Below are positions 1 through 8,500 of a DNA stretch of 31,032 nt, piece after piece. This stretch comes from JACJXF01 sp964349045. GTDB lineage: Bacteria > Bacteroidota > Bacteroidia > Bacteroidales > GCA-2748055. The notes beneath the pieces are model-generated. The model had not been told where the DNA came from, made no database searches, and saw only the letters and a program-made list of their open reading frames with translations. The stretch lies in NCBI GenBank assembly GCA_964349045.1, contig CAYGFI010000040.1:1-31032 (forward strand), read 5' to 3'. Within the stretch, counting starts at the first letter, position 1; the number at the start of each line of letters is the position of its first letter. A program made the translations under genes and the position numbers.

Positions 1-1
1 A

Positions 2-109
2 AATAAGACTTTAATTGATATTTCTAATTTGTCACAAGGTTGTTATATTTTAAAATTGATGGACGGAAAAGGAAATATATTATTAACTGAAAAGTTAATA
101 AAGAAATAA
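2..109 (+). CDS. C-terminal end of a T9SS cargo protein (type A sorting domain), partial
   Basis: An open frame enters from the left edge and gives 35 residues before a TAA stop. It reads as the last part of a type IX secretion type A sorting domain: an I-D-I-S-N-L-S-Q-G turn, then a Y-I-L-K-L strand, a G-K-G-N hairpin and a terminal basic KLIKK. This strand-hairpin-strand ending is typical of Bacteroidota proteins that are exported through the outer membrane and then cleaved. The catalytic or binding part lies outside the window, so the function cannot be named. A Cys (QGCYIL) replaces the more usual Val/Met/Leu-type residue before Y. The gene converges with the ATPase gene to its right. Confidence 0.7.
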   Translation, partial: NKTLIDISNLSQGCYILKLMDGKGNILLTEKLIKK

Positions 110-252
110 TTCCTTGTCTCACAACCTAAAACTAAGAGTTTGCTAATTGAATGCCTTACTTCACTTGTGCAGGACACTAAACATTTTAAAATCATTTAAA
201 ACCCAAAATGGTTAAGTGATAAGAATCTTGCTATTAAAACGAAGGGCCTCAA

Positions 253-1461
253 CTATAATCCCTCCATTTTCAAAAATTCCCTCAGATGAAGATGTTGTAT
301 CCCTTCATAGTTGCTGGATTTGTTAAAGGTGTCCATCGTAACAACATATTTTGGATAATTGTTGTCAATTTTCAGGAGATTGCCGAATTCCCTGTCATGC
401 GTTTTTTCATCAATAATCAGATACGCGACCTGTACATATACTTTATTTCCATCTTTCACTCCAACGAAATCAATTTCCAATTTATTAAATTTTCCAACGT
501 ACACATCGTAACCTGTTATCCGCAGATGCTGATAAACAGCATTTTCCATCAATTTATGAATATCTCTTCCAAAATCAAGACCTTGTTTACAGTTCCGAAG
601 TCCTAAATCCTCAAAGTAATATTTTTCTCCCACTTCAAACTTTTTTAGTCCCCTGACATCCAACCGGCTTACCTTGTTGATTATATACGCGTTCCTCAGG
701 GCTTTTAGATAGTTGATAATTATGCTTACCGAAATATCTATCCTCTGGGATTTCAGAAATTTATGAATATTTGTGGCTGAAAACAGACTACCCACATTGT
801 CAGAAAGATATTCAACAAGCGTCTCGAGGAAATCAACATTTCGTATCCCTTCACGACTGACAACATCTTTAAGAAGTATCGTTGAATAGACATTTCTCAG
901 GTACTCAAAAGCCATTTCATCATTTAGCTTCAGACGCGATAAATAGGGTAATCCTCCATAGGTAAGAAACAATTTTAACGAATTATCCTCATCTGGCAGT
1001 GAATGAAAATACAAAAACTCATTATAGCTTAAACTATGAATCCTGAATTCTATATAACGTCCGGAAAGATAAGTCGACAGTTCACCCGACAACATTTTTG
1101 CATTACTCCCTGTACAAAAAATATCGCAACTTTCAGCAGCCTGTAAACTCCTTAATACATGCTCAAACCCATTAATATCCTGAATCTCATCTATAAAAAG
1201 GTAATTCTCTTTCAACTTATCAATCTTATCTTTTAAATAGGCAAATAACTCTTCCTCTCCAATAATAAACCGGAATTCCTCCTGCTCCTTATTGATATAT
1301 ATAAGATTGGCATTTGGATTTTCATTTTGTATCTCCTGCATTAGTTGCAAAAGGATATAGCTTTTACCAACGCGGCGTTGACCTGTAAGCACTTTTATTA
1401 TTCCTTTACCTGCAAAAGATTTGATTCGCTTACAGTAATAAGATCTATTTAAAATTTTCAT
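253..1461 (-). CDS. AAA+ ATPase with DUF4143-type C-terminus
   Basis: This 402-residue cytoplasmic protein belongs to the predicted AAA+ ATPases with an AAA_14-type N-terminal domain and a DUF4143-type C-terminal domain. Walker A is GQRRVGKS at residues 27-34, and Walker B is YLFIDEIQD at about 87-95. A sensor-like C-T-G-S-N follows near 117. A winged-helix-like middle section precedes the C-terminal part, which contains E-I-D-F-V-G ... V-Y-V-Q-V. That spacing resembles the PD-(D/E)xK nuclease fold often seen at the end of this family. The cellular role of the family is not established; scattered distribution and multiple copies per genome are common. It has its own plausible promoter (1484-1519) and is a single-gene unit. 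Family assignment is confident, function is not. Confidence 0.85.
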   Translation of the reverse strand: MKILNRSYYCKRIKSFAGKGIIKVLTGQRRVGKSYILLQLMQEIQNENPNANLIYINKEQEEFRFIIGEEELFAYLKDKIDKLKENYLFIDEIQDINGFEHVLRSLQAAESCDIFCTGSNAKMLSGELSTYLSGRYIEFRIHSLSYNEFLYFHSLPDEDNSLKLFLTYGGLPYLSRLKLNDEMAFEYLRNVYSTILLKDVVSREGIRNVDFLETLVEYLSDNVGSLFSATNIHKFLKSQRIDISVSIIINYLKALRNAYIINKVSRLDVRGLKKFEVGEKYYFEDLGLRNCKQGLDFGRDIHKLMENAVYQHLRITGYDVYVGKFNKLEIDFVGVKDGNKVYVQVAYLIIDEKTHDREFGNLLKIDNNYPKYVVTMDTFNKSSNYEGIQHLHLREFLKMEGL

Positions 1462-1483
1462 ACTTTATACTTTCCGTATCTTG

Positions 1484-1519
1484 CAAAGATATACATTTCA
1501 TTAAGTATAAAATACAAAA
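1484..1519 (-). promoter_or_regulatory. Bacteroidota-type promoter for the DUF4143 ATPase
   Basis: On the minus strand, TATCTTTG (1484-1491) matches the Bacteroidota -7 consensus TAnnTTTG exactly. A TTTTG (1515-1519) lies about 23 bases upstream, slightly wider than usual for the -33 TTTG element. The -7 element ends 22 bases before the ATG at 1461, which gives a short leader. This is a consensus match only. Confidence 0.5.
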
Positions 1520-1563
1520 TAACAAATAAATTAACTTTTAAATGTCAAGAACTCCAAAATATT

Positions 1564-1686
1564 TTAATTAATAAAAGTTAAGCTCAGATCCGCCTCAGGT
1601 GAATCGTAAATACCGGGGGAGACGTTTTTTATCAGATAGGTGAAAATATGAAAAGGTTCATTCTTTCCAGTTTCGATTACTGGCAT
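1564..1686 (-). CDS. Short ORF of unknown function (40 aa), possible gene fragment
   Basis: This ATG-to-TAA frame of 40 residues starts MPVIETGKNE and ends DLSLTFIN. It begins 3 bases after the stop of the decayed XRE-type gene on the same strand and in the same frame, so it may be the second gene, or a remnant of one, in an old antitoxin operon. The composition looks protein-like, with alternating hydrophobics and an SPGIYDSPEADL stretch. I recognise no family and see no good ribosome binding signal. It could also be a chance frame. Confidence 0.25.
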   Translation of the reverse strand: MPVIETGKNEPFHIFTYLIKNVSPGIYDSPEADLSLTFIN

Positions 1687-1689
1687 TTT

Positions 1690-1876
1690 TTATAATTCAA
1701 TTTGAATTTTTATCTTCCCTCCCAATCCGTGTTCTTCGATGTCGTATAAGGTTTTTAAGGTCATATTGCCTGCGTCATTTTCAATCCGGGTATGTAGCTG
1801 CGCTTTTTATCAATTATCAATCCCAACTGGTCTTGTGTTAATTGTTTTTTTCTCTTGCCTCTCCATATCCATGCCA
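1690..1876 (-). pseudogene. Decayed XRE/HigA-like antitoxin gene (copy 1)
   Basis: Read on the minus strand across two frameshifts, this stretch gives a recognisable XRE helix-turn-helix. YGEARE(K) is followed by KKQLTQDQLGLIIDKKRSYI, then the RIENDAGNMTLKTLYDI recognition/third-helix region, and the end is GGKIKIQIEL plus stop. The C-terminal beta strand after the HTH is typical of HigA-like antitoxins. One frameshift falls in a run of seven A (complement of T at about 1845-1851), the other at the CATACCCGG stretch (about 1788-1796), where copy 2 has one more base. No intact toxin partner is next to it. It shares a ~113-bp segment with copy 2 at 2690-2807. Confidence 0.6.
1697..1809. repeat. 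Direct repeat, left copy (about 113 bp)
   Basis: This segment aligns with 2691-2804 with five mismatches and one single-base indel. It covers the C-terminal half of the XRE-like pseudogene. Homology stops abruptly at both ends: on the right at the run of T after GCGC, on the left just before TCAATTTG. The two copies are in the same orientation and bracket the GNAT-like gene and its small partner. Confidence 0.85.
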
Positions 1877-1963
1877 CAAGTAATCACGAAATATGAAGAA
1901 CAGTAAGCGTTTAAATTTCAACTTTAGTCGACAGTACAGGAATATTTTTCGTAAATTCGCAAG

Positions 1964-2491
1964 GTGAAAACGAACAAATCTTTCCATCTCGATTTTATTG
2001 TAGATAAGCTGACAAATTCCATCCAAAACACTATTTCGGGTGACAGCTTTGCTACAGATGTTTTGCGTTTGACTATGAATGACTTAAAGCTGGTAACAAA
2101 AAAGAATGGTTGGAATTTTAATTGGAAATCGGAACTTGCAGATGATACAAAAGAGGTTTTTAAATTGACTATACCCAATAATCCTAACATTATTCAAGGA
2201 TTACTAAGTTTGTCTTTAGAAACCGACCATGTGTATATGCACTTGCTTGAAAACGCACCTTTCAACATAGGCCAAAGTAAACTTTACGAAGGAGTTGCCG
2301 GAAATTTAGTAGCTCATGCCTGTAAAATTTCATTCCAACATGGTTTTGAAGGCTTTGTTGGTTTTACTGCTAAGACGAAGCTTATTGAGCATTACCAAAA
2401 GACTTTGGGCGCTTATACTTTAGGCGGACATCGGATGATTATTCCAACCCGATCAGCAAAAGCACTTATTGAAAAATATTTTAAATCCTAA
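1964..2491 (+). CDS. GNAT-like acetyltransferase family protein
   Basis: The protein has 175 residues and starts at a GTG; no in-frame ATG lies nearby upstream. The C-terminal half has the layout of a GNAT fold. A Y-M-H-L-L-E strand is followed by a loop ending YEGVAGNLVAHACKISF, which resembles the acetyl-CoA pyrophosphate loop and alpha3. Next come GFEGFVGFTA (strand beta5) and a helix ending LIEHYQKTLGA, the usual beta5-alpha4 ending with Tyr. The N-terminal part (FHLDFIVDKLTNSI) is a family-specific opening. I recall similar uncharacterised Bacteroidota proteins followed by the same kind of short basic protein, but this is memory rather than a search. The stop is five bases from the ATG of the 58-residue gene. 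Substrate unknown; a TAAATTCG at 1952 may be a promoter and would leave almost no leader. Confidence 0.65.
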   Translation: MKTNKSFHLDFIVDKLTNSIQNTISGDSFATDVLRLTMNDLKLVTKKNGWNFNWKSELADDTKEVFKLTIPNNPNIIQGLLSLSLETDHVYMHLLENAPFNIGQSKLYEGVAGNLVAHACKISFQHGFEGFVGFTAKTKLIEHYQKTLGAYTLGGHRMIIPTRSAKALIEKYFKS

Positions 2492-2496
2492 ACATT

Positions 2497-2673
2497 ATGG
2501 GACACATAAAAGAACCAAAAGGTGTTGACTTTGTAATTGCAAGCGACCCATTAACTGACATTGCCCGTAAGGAAATAAGTGAATTTATTCGTAATTACAG
2601 GAATAAAACAACACTTAAAAAGCGGAGCTCAAAAAAAGCAGCAACAAACAAACATTCAAAATCTGTTCACTAA
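2497..2673 (+). CDS. Small basic protein paired with the GNAT-like gene
   Basis: The predicted protein is 58 residues, MGHIKEPKGVDFVIASDPLT at the start, ending in a Lys/Arg-rich tail (KKRSSKKAATNKHSK). It starts five bases after the preceding stop, so it is translationally linked to the GNAT-like gene. A short acidic/hydrophobic N-terminal segment (PLTDIARKEISEFIRNY) would form one amphipathic helix; the tail is probably disordered and could bind nucleic acid or an acidic partner. I believe equivalents exist beside related GNAT-like genes in other Bacteroidota. An accessory or antitoxin-like role is only inference. The right direct repeat begins just 18 bases beyond its stop. Confidence 0.6.
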   Translation: MGHIKEPKGVDFVIASDPLTDIARKEISEFIRNYRNKTTLKKRSSKKAATNKHSKSVH

Positions 2674-2689
2674 AAATCCCGTTATACAA

Positions 2690-2807
2690 CTCAATTTGAA
2701 TTTTTATCTTCCCTCCCAATCCGTGTTCTACGATCTCGTATAAGGTTTTTAAGGTCATATTGCTTGCGTCATTTTCATTCCGGGATATGTTGCTGCGCTT
2801 TTTAAAC
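2690..2807 (-). pseudogene. XRE/HigA-like antitoxin fragment (copy 2)
   Basis: The minus strand reads KKRSNISRNENDASNMTLKT followed by LYEIVEHGLGGKIKIQIEL, the second half of an XRE helix-turn-helix plus its terminal beta strand. The first half of the HTH is absent, since upstream of KKRS the sequence is unrelated. Copy 2 keeps the reading frame that copy 1 lost at the ISR codons, but it lacks the stop after IEL and runs on into Y-N-G. It cannot make a functional antitoxin. Confidence 0.6.
2691..2804. repeat. Direct repeat, right copy (about 113 bp)
   Basis: This is the partner of the repeat at 1697-1809, in the same orientation. It begins at TCAATTTGAA 18 bases after the stop of the 58-residue gene and ends at GCGCTTTTTAA. 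The unit defined by the two copies spans about 1.1 kb. Confidence 0.85.
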
Positions 2808-2820
2808 CCGCGTCTTAGTG

Positions 2821-2836
2821 TTCCCCCGGCGGGGGA
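2821..2836. repeat. Short GC-rich perfect hairpin
   Basis: TCCCCC-GGC-GGGGGA forms a six-base-pair palindrome in otherwise AT-rich intergenic DNA, about 95 bases before tdh. Neither side carries a T-run, so it is not a classical terminator. It may mark the edge of the accessory patch. Confidence 0.4.
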
Positions 2837-2895
2837 TCTGCGCTTATTCTTCCTCCCTCATGTTTAATATCATTTTTTGCCCCGGAATAAAATCC

Positions 2896-2903
2896 TAATT
2901 TCG
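2896..2903 (+). promoter_or_regulatory. Possible -7 element for tdh
   Basis: TAATTTCG is one base from the TAnnTTTG consensus and ends 27 bases before the ATG of tdh. A run ending TTTTTTG lies about 16 bases upstream, closer than a normal -33 element. Weak support. Confidence 0.3.
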
Positions 2904-2930
2904 CCCTGTATTTAATTCTCCCTCAATTTT

Positions 2931-3902
2931 ATGGATAAAATTCTCGTTATTGGCGCCGCAGGACAGATAGGATCTGAGCTGGTGCTTGAACTGCGGAAGC
3001 AATATGGATATGAAAATGTTTTTGCCAGTGATATAAAACCCGCCAGTAAGGATATCATGGAAAGCGGTCCTTTCCAGGTTCTCGATGTCATGGACGACAA
3101 GCAGCTCATTCATTTCATTATCCGGCACCGCATCACCCAGATCTATCACCTGGCTGCGGTACTATCAGGAAACGCTGAGAAACTACCCATCGCGGCCTGG
3201 CATATTAATATGAACAGCCTGATGAACGTCCTTGAAATCTCCAGGATCGTTGAAGATGTGAAGAAAGTGTTCTGGCCCAGCTCCATCGCGGTATTCGGGC
3301 CAACCACCCCACGGCAGAATACTCCGCAGCTTACTACCATGGAACCCATTACCGTTTACGGAATTTCCAAACTGGCCGGTGAGCGATGGTGCGATTACTA
3401 TCATAACAAATACGGATTAGACGTACGAAGTATTCGTTATCCCGGTCTTGTCAGCTACAAAACCGAAGCGGGTGGCGGGACAACAGACTATTCCGTTGAA
3501 ATTTATTACGAAGCCATTCGCCAGGGAAAGTATGAGTGTTTCCTTTCTAAAAATACTGCTCTTCCCCTGTTGTTTATGCCGGATGCCATCCAGGCTACCA
3601 TTGCATTGATGGAAGCCGACCATGATAAAGTCTCTCTCCACAGTTCCTATAATCTCGGGGGATTCAGCGTAACGCCCAAAGATATCTCCCGGGAAATTAA
3701 GAAACATATCCCGGATTTTTCTGTTACCTATAAACCCGATTTCAGGCAGGCTATCGCCGACAGCTGGCCACAAAGTATTGACGACAGTGTTGCCCGCCAC
3801 GACTGGGGATATAAGCAGAAATACGGACTGGAGAAGATGTCGGGGATTATGCTGCATGAAATTAAGAAAAAACTTGATAAAGATAAGAAGGCGAGGAAGT
3901 GA
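2931..3902 (+). CDS. tdh: L-threonine 3-dehydrogenase, SDR (epimerase-like) type
   Basis: This enzyme oxidises L-threonine to 2-amino-3-ketobutyrate with NAD+ in the cytoplasm. It is the extended short-chain dehydrogenase type, not the zinc MDR type of E. coli. The NAD-binding GAAGQIG is at residues 8-14 and HLAA near 73-76. The active-site Ser lies in WPSSIAVFGP (115-124), and the catalytic pair is Y143-xxx-K147 in YGISKLAGER. RYPGLV and GGGTTDYSVEIYY are hallmarks of this threonine dehydrogenase group and distinguish it from UDP-glucose epimerases. The length, 323 residues, is normal. The next gene, kbl, takes its unstable product, so the two probably form one unit despite a 164-base spacer. 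Confidence 0.92.
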   Translation: MDKILVIGAAGQIGSELVLELRKQYGYENVFASDIKPASKDIMESGPFQVLDVMDDKQLIHFIIRHRITQIYHLAAVLSGNAEKLPIAAWHINMNSLMNVLEISRIVEDVKKVFWPSSIAVFGPTTPRQNTPQLTTMEPITVYGISKLAGERWCDYYHNKYGLDVRSIRYPGLVSYKTEAGGGTTDYSVEIYYEAIRQGKYECFLSKNTALPLLFMPDAIQATIALMEADHDKVSLHSSYNLGGFSVTPKDISREIKKHIPDFSVTYKPDFRQAIADSWPQSIDDSVARHDWGYKQKYGLEKMSGIMLHEIKKKLDKDKKARK

Positions 3903-3915
3903 GGTATGGAAGAAA

Positions 3916-3949
3916 GTGACGACGTGACGACGTGACGGTAGTGACGAGG
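3916..3949. repeat. Short tandem GTGACGAC repeat
   Basis: GTGACGAC occurs twice in tandem, followed by the degenerate units GTGACGGTA and GTGACGAGG, just after the tdh stop. This is probably non-coding spacer expansion. Confidence 0.6.
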
Positions 3950-3974
3950 TTACGGAGTTGCGGAGTAACAAGAG

Positions 3975-4020
3975 TCAGGCTGAAAGCCTGAGATATTATA
4001 ACCCGGGGCAGCGTCCCGGG
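3975..4020. repeat. REP-like double-hairpin element in the tdh-kbl spacer
   Basis: There are two adjacent palindromes. TCAGGC-TGAAA-GCCTGA occupies 3975-3991 (first base pair included), and CCCGGG-GCAGCGT-CCCGGG occupies 4002-4020, separated by an AT-rich linker. The arrangement, a 'GGCTGAAAGCC' hairpin followed by a 'CCCGGGGCAGCGTCCCGGG' hairpin, looks like dispersed REP-type elements of Bacteroidota genomes. No T-run follows, so termination is unlikely. It could stabilise or attenuate the tdh-kbl transcript. Confidence 0.5.
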
Positions 4021-4066
4021 ATTAGGGCCGAAGTCACCAAACAAAATATCATCAAATCAAAAAACC

Positions 4067-5257
4067 ATGTACGGAAAAATCAAAGCACATCTGCAAAAAG
4101 AACTCAACGATATCAAAGAAGCCGGCCTATACAAATCCGAGCGTATAATTACCTCTGCACAGGATGCAGAAATAACCCTTGATTCAGGACAGAAAGTGCT
4201 CAACTTTTGCGCCAACAACTATCTGGGTTTATCGAACCATCCCGAACTTATTTCGGCAGCTAAAGAAGCCCTCGACTCGCATGGCTTTGGAATGTCATCC
4301 GTCCGGTTTATCTGCGGAACCCAGGATCTCCATAAATCCCTCGAGAAAAAAATTGCAGAATACTTTAGTACAAAAGATACTATTCTTTATGCAGCCTGTT
4401 TCGACGCTAACGGCGGTGTGTTCGAACCCCTGCTGGGAGAAAATGATGCGATTATTTCAGATGAGCTGAACCATGCATCAATTATTGACGGTGTAAGGCT
4501 TTGCAAGGCACAGAGGTACCGATACAAAACTGCCAACATGGATGACCTGGAGGAACAGCTGAAACTTGCACAGGCACAGCGTTTTCGTCTCATCGTTACC
4601 GATGGCGTTTTTTCAATGGACGGCCATGTGGCGCCGGTGGATAAAATAGTAAAACTGGCAGAAAAATACGATGCCATGGTGATGGTCGATGAGTGTCACT
4701 CTGCAGGTGTGGTTGGTAAAACGGGAAGAGGGGTAACCGAGTTATACAATATCCGCGGACAGGTGGACATCATCACGGGTACACTGGGTAAGGCTTTCGG
4801 GGGAGCTATCGGCGGCTTTACTACCGGGAGAAAAGAAATAATTGAATTGCTGCGCCAGCGCTCACGGCCTTATCTGTTTTCCAATTCCATACCCCCTGCA
4901 ATTGCAAACGCAGGTATTCGCATGTTTGATATGATGAGTAAGACGGCTGAACTACAAATCCGTCTTCATGAAAATACCGAATATTTTGTATCTGCAATGA
5001 TCCGGGCCGGTTTTGATATTAAACCCACGAAATCAGCCATCTGCGCAGTGATGCTGTACGATGCAAAATTATCCCAGGATTTTGCCGCAAATCTTTTAAA
5101 AGAGGGAATTTATGTGATCGGTTTTTACTTTCCGGTGGTTGCAAAAGGACAGGCAAGGATAAGGGTGCAGATTTCTGCTGCTCATAAAAAGGAACATCTT
5201 GATAAGGCGATTGCTGCTTTTATAAAAGTCGGAAAAGAACTGAAAATAATAAAATAG
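4067..5257 (+). CDS. kbl: Glycine C-acetyltransferase (2-amino-3-ketobutyrate CoA ligase)
   Basis: This PLP enzyme of the alpha-oxoamine synthase family cleaves 2-amino-3-ketobutyrate with CoA to glycine and acetyl-CoA, completing the threonine route begun by Tdh. At 396 residues it has the standard length. The cofactor-binding landmarks are in place: NELNHASIIDG-type His at H136, DECHSAG with D208 and H211, and the Schiff-base lysine K242 in GTLGKAFGGAIGG. The Kbl-type N-terminus (LNFCANNYLGLSNHP) and the SRPYLFSNSIPPA stretch separate it from BioF and HemA. It follows tdh on the same strand. The ATG at 4067 gives the N-terminus expected for the family. Confidence 0.95.
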   Translation: MYGKIKAHLQKELNDIKEAGLYKSERIITSAQDAEITLDSGQKVLNFCANNYLGLSNHPELISAAKEALDSHGFGMSSVRFICGTQDLHKSLEKKIAEYFSTKDTILYAACFDANGGVFEPLLGENDAIISDELNHASIIDGVRLCKAQRYRYKTANMDDLEEQLKLAQAQRFRLIVTDGVFSMDGHVAPVDKIVKLAEKYDAMVMVDECHSAGVVGKTGRGVTELYNIRGQVDIITGTLGKAFGGAIGGFTTGRKEIIELLRQRSRPYLFSNSIPPAIANAGIRMFDMMSKTAELQIRLHENTEYFVSAMIRAGFDIKPTKSAICAVMLYDAKLSQDFAANLLKEGIYVIGFYFPVVAKGQARIRVQISAAHKKEHLDKAIAAFIKVGKELKIIK

Positions 5258-5523
5258 TCCTCGATTCAGAATGAATCCATCCATGCCAACAAGCTTGATA
5301 TCACTCAAAATACAGATTCGCTTCGATTGCAGAAGGTTCATCTTTTTTATAGCATCATAAAATCATAACCAGAAATGCGATAGTCAGGGTTATTTTTCCG
5401 GTTTGCATCATAATAAAATATATTTTAATGGAATGAATACCTGTCTGGCACCAGCAGGAGAACCCGCCTTAATAGACATACAGACCGGACTCCCACAAAA
5501 TTACAATAATTAAACCTTCTCTG

Positions 5524-8500
5524 TTAATGTTCACTTACACTCCTTTTATCCTTTTTCGCAGGTTCCAATGTTTTTTCAGATATTTTAACCTGCACCTTCA
5601 GAATCCGCTCTGACCTGGTTGCGATATCCCTGCTGGTTTCCTTGTCAATAGTGAATCCCCCGCAACGCATAACATCACCCCAGTTATAATGCACGCAGAT
5701 TCCTTCGTGATCATCCATGATATATTCGAAAGGCACACCGCAATAACTAAACTTCAGGTAAGGTTTGGGTATTTTTTTAATACCATTTTTTCCCGGTAAT
5801 ATAAAATCCTCTTTTCTCAGCAATACCGGCTGAATAATAATCTGCCCGTTCTGAATATTTATCCCCAGCTCTATCCACCGGCTGAGAATATCCTCCTTTA
5901 CCTGACCGGTCATACCCGGCTGCTGAGCGCCAAGCATTGATGGTGTGTGAGAATATGGATCGGTAGTAAAAGCGCCATAAACTTCCGGGCTTTTATGCAC
6001 TCCTATTCCTTCCTTAATTTCATAGAAATGTTTTACTAACTCACTGATAATTTCAGGAGCAGCACCTTCAGAGATCCCTTTCTGAATGATTTCACCCGTG
6101 GAAAGCAGCAATTTCGAGACCATGTGCCAGTAAATGGAGCCTAATCCTTCATACTTGAAAAAAGTTCCGGAACGACCCGTGAATGACTGATGATCAAAAA
6201 TTCTTTCATAAATATCCAATACCTCCATAATATCCCCACTGGTTAAAGAAATTCTCTTACTTAGTTGGTTCAGCGAAGCTTTTAGAGCGGATGCATTATT
6301 AAACCCGGAATTAAAATGAACAAATCCTGCAATATCCTGCTGAATTATATCTGTATTCTTGTCTTTTAACAGAGTTTTAAGGATACCGGATTTCTTAAGT
6401 TCATTTTCCGGAATTATGTTTTTTTCTGTAAACAGTTGTAACTCTCTGTCCGGGTAAAGGGTATAGCTGTTCTGATCCTCCCGGTACATTTTACTTTTCC
6501 TTAGGGAATTTAATAATTCCAGGGATTCCTTTGTTGAAAGATAACCGGATCCCAAAACAGAAACCTGGCCTTCAAGCATTTCATATAGATTCCGGATTAC
6601 CATCCTGTCTTCTTTAATGCTGATCAGGTTATACGAGTGGTACATCCCATCGCTGCACCGGTTTATGCGGATGGTATCATTTATATATAAGAGAGAGAGC
6701 TCCATGAAACTGAGCATTTCCGATTTTAAAATTTCGGATTTCTCCCCGTTGAAACCTTTATATATTTTCTCACGATAGGTATTACCTGTTATCCCAAGAT
6801 GAAAGGAAATCTCTTTTCGCCGGACATCATCAATTCCTTTGCCCAGAAGATTCCCGTGAATTGCAAAACAGGTGGAAACTTCATCAAAAAACGATTTGAG
6901 TTCGGTAGAAACCAGGTAATACCTGGTCTTGCTATGTTTGATGAGATGATTAAGGAATTCAAGATGTCTGCGTAAATGATACAGGGTAATCATTGAAACT
7001 CCAAAACCGGTAAGCGCGTTGTTGGCATCGTTCCAATCCGGTCTCTGGGTATTCATCCAGATCCCGGCTTCGGGAATAAAATTACTTAATTTGGCCAGGA
7101 TACTAACCAGTAACTTCTCTGTAAGGTTCACCTTGTAGATCTTACCATCCTTACCGGTTAAAAGTTTCCCGTCAGATCCAATTGTACGGGCCTGCTGAAG
7201 AAGTTTCTCATTCAACTCTTCATCAAATACGATACTGTCCTGTGGATTCTTAATTATTTTGGAAAAGGGCTTTATCCGGTAAGGAACATTGGCATAAACG
7301 AAGATATCCCGTATAAACCAGGGTTCAAGTTCCCCGGGAAAAAATTTTTCAGAAATTTCCAGCAGCTTCAGAAGATAAATAATCTGGTGATCTCCCCAAT
7401 ATCCTATATTGGACCAGGGATCGGAAGGATCATGAATCTCCCAGTCGAAGCCTTCGCGACTTATCCGGTAAGGATTATAACCATCGGCCGTGGAGGCATT
7501 CAGGAATTTACAGATCATTCCCTTAGTAAACAAAGGAAAGGACATAGCGAGCGCTTCCCAGTTCTGAAAAATATCTCTCCAGTTTCCCTGGTAGGAAAGA
7601 GTGTCGCTCCCATCTTCATTTTTAATATTAATGGAAAAAATATTCCACGGCCGGCTGGGATCACCGTGCCTTCTGCTAAACGATATAGGAAGGTACTCAA
7701 GTACAAGCCTGTAAAAATCCGGATCAGACGTATTCTCCGCTTTTTGAATTAAAACGGCATAGGTAATAACCTCATCAAGTTCTGCCAGCCATGGTTCATA
7801 TTCCTTTGCCTTAACTTTGTTAAACTGTTTCAGATGTAGAATAAAATCACTCAACTTTATCGTGTAGGCATCTTTGAAAATACCTCCTCTCATAACATTA
7901 AACAGAACATTCGAGAAATGCCTCCCTGATACCCGTTTATCAGCACATTCCTGTAAACCATCGCTATATGAAACAATCGCACGAAGGTTTTCAGTTCCTC
8001 TTTCCACATCCGCCAGCGCCTCCTTCTGCAAATTTTCCGGTTGTTTCAGACTGAACAGCAAATTCTGCACATCCGATGAATCCTGACGGGTTTCCGCGAC
8101 CATTATCCATTCGTGATTTCTCCCGGCCGGTAAACTTAGTGAAGCATTAATTAAAAATGCTCCCCGTGTTCCCCGTGTTCCGGTTTCTTCTTTCAATACC
8201 AGGCCCTGCCTGAATGAATCAAGCTGCCGGGTACTGAGCAGTATTTTTGCCGGTTTTATGCCGCTTGCCCATACCGTAGTAACCCTGAGAGCTTCGCTGG
8301 GCTCAGCACGGTCGACCGGGATAGAAGACATCCTGAAAAGACCCAGATTAGAACCTTCCACCAGTTCGTTCTTCTTATATGCATCCATCAGGGTAGAATA
8401 TTGCATCTGGGTCTGCCTTTGAATACCAAATGGAAGAATATTCTGAATCCCATCGAGAACTTCTACCTCCAGTCTATTTTTTGAGGTATTGATAATTTCT

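Noticed and set aside
1838..2190. Minus-strand frames opposite the start of the GNAT-like gene
   Set aside because: One is partly the decayed XRE-like gene read in one frame (YGEAREKNN stop); the other is antisense shadow. Neither is an intact gene.
2674..2700. Possible integron attC-like end (GTTATAC ... AAC) after the 58-residue gene
   Set aside because: Only one partial core-like site is present, no matching R''/L'' arms or second attC were found, and the flanking repeat is explained by the XRE-like gene fragments.
2823..2835. Rho-independent terminator at the CCCCC-GGC-GGGGG hairpin
   Set aside because: No T-run follows on either strand.
2895..3971. Several long antisense frames over tdh
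   Set aside because: They are shadow frames of a confidently identified gene with no domain similarity of their own.
3958..4182. Plus-strand 74-codon frame across the tdh-kbl spacer
   Set aside because: It is a translation of the REP-like hairpins and then an out-of-frame reading of kbl.
5258..5523. Bidirectional terminator between the convergent kbl and phosphorylase genes
   Set aside because: The 266 bases contain no GC-rich stem followed by a T-run; nothing in it could be supported.
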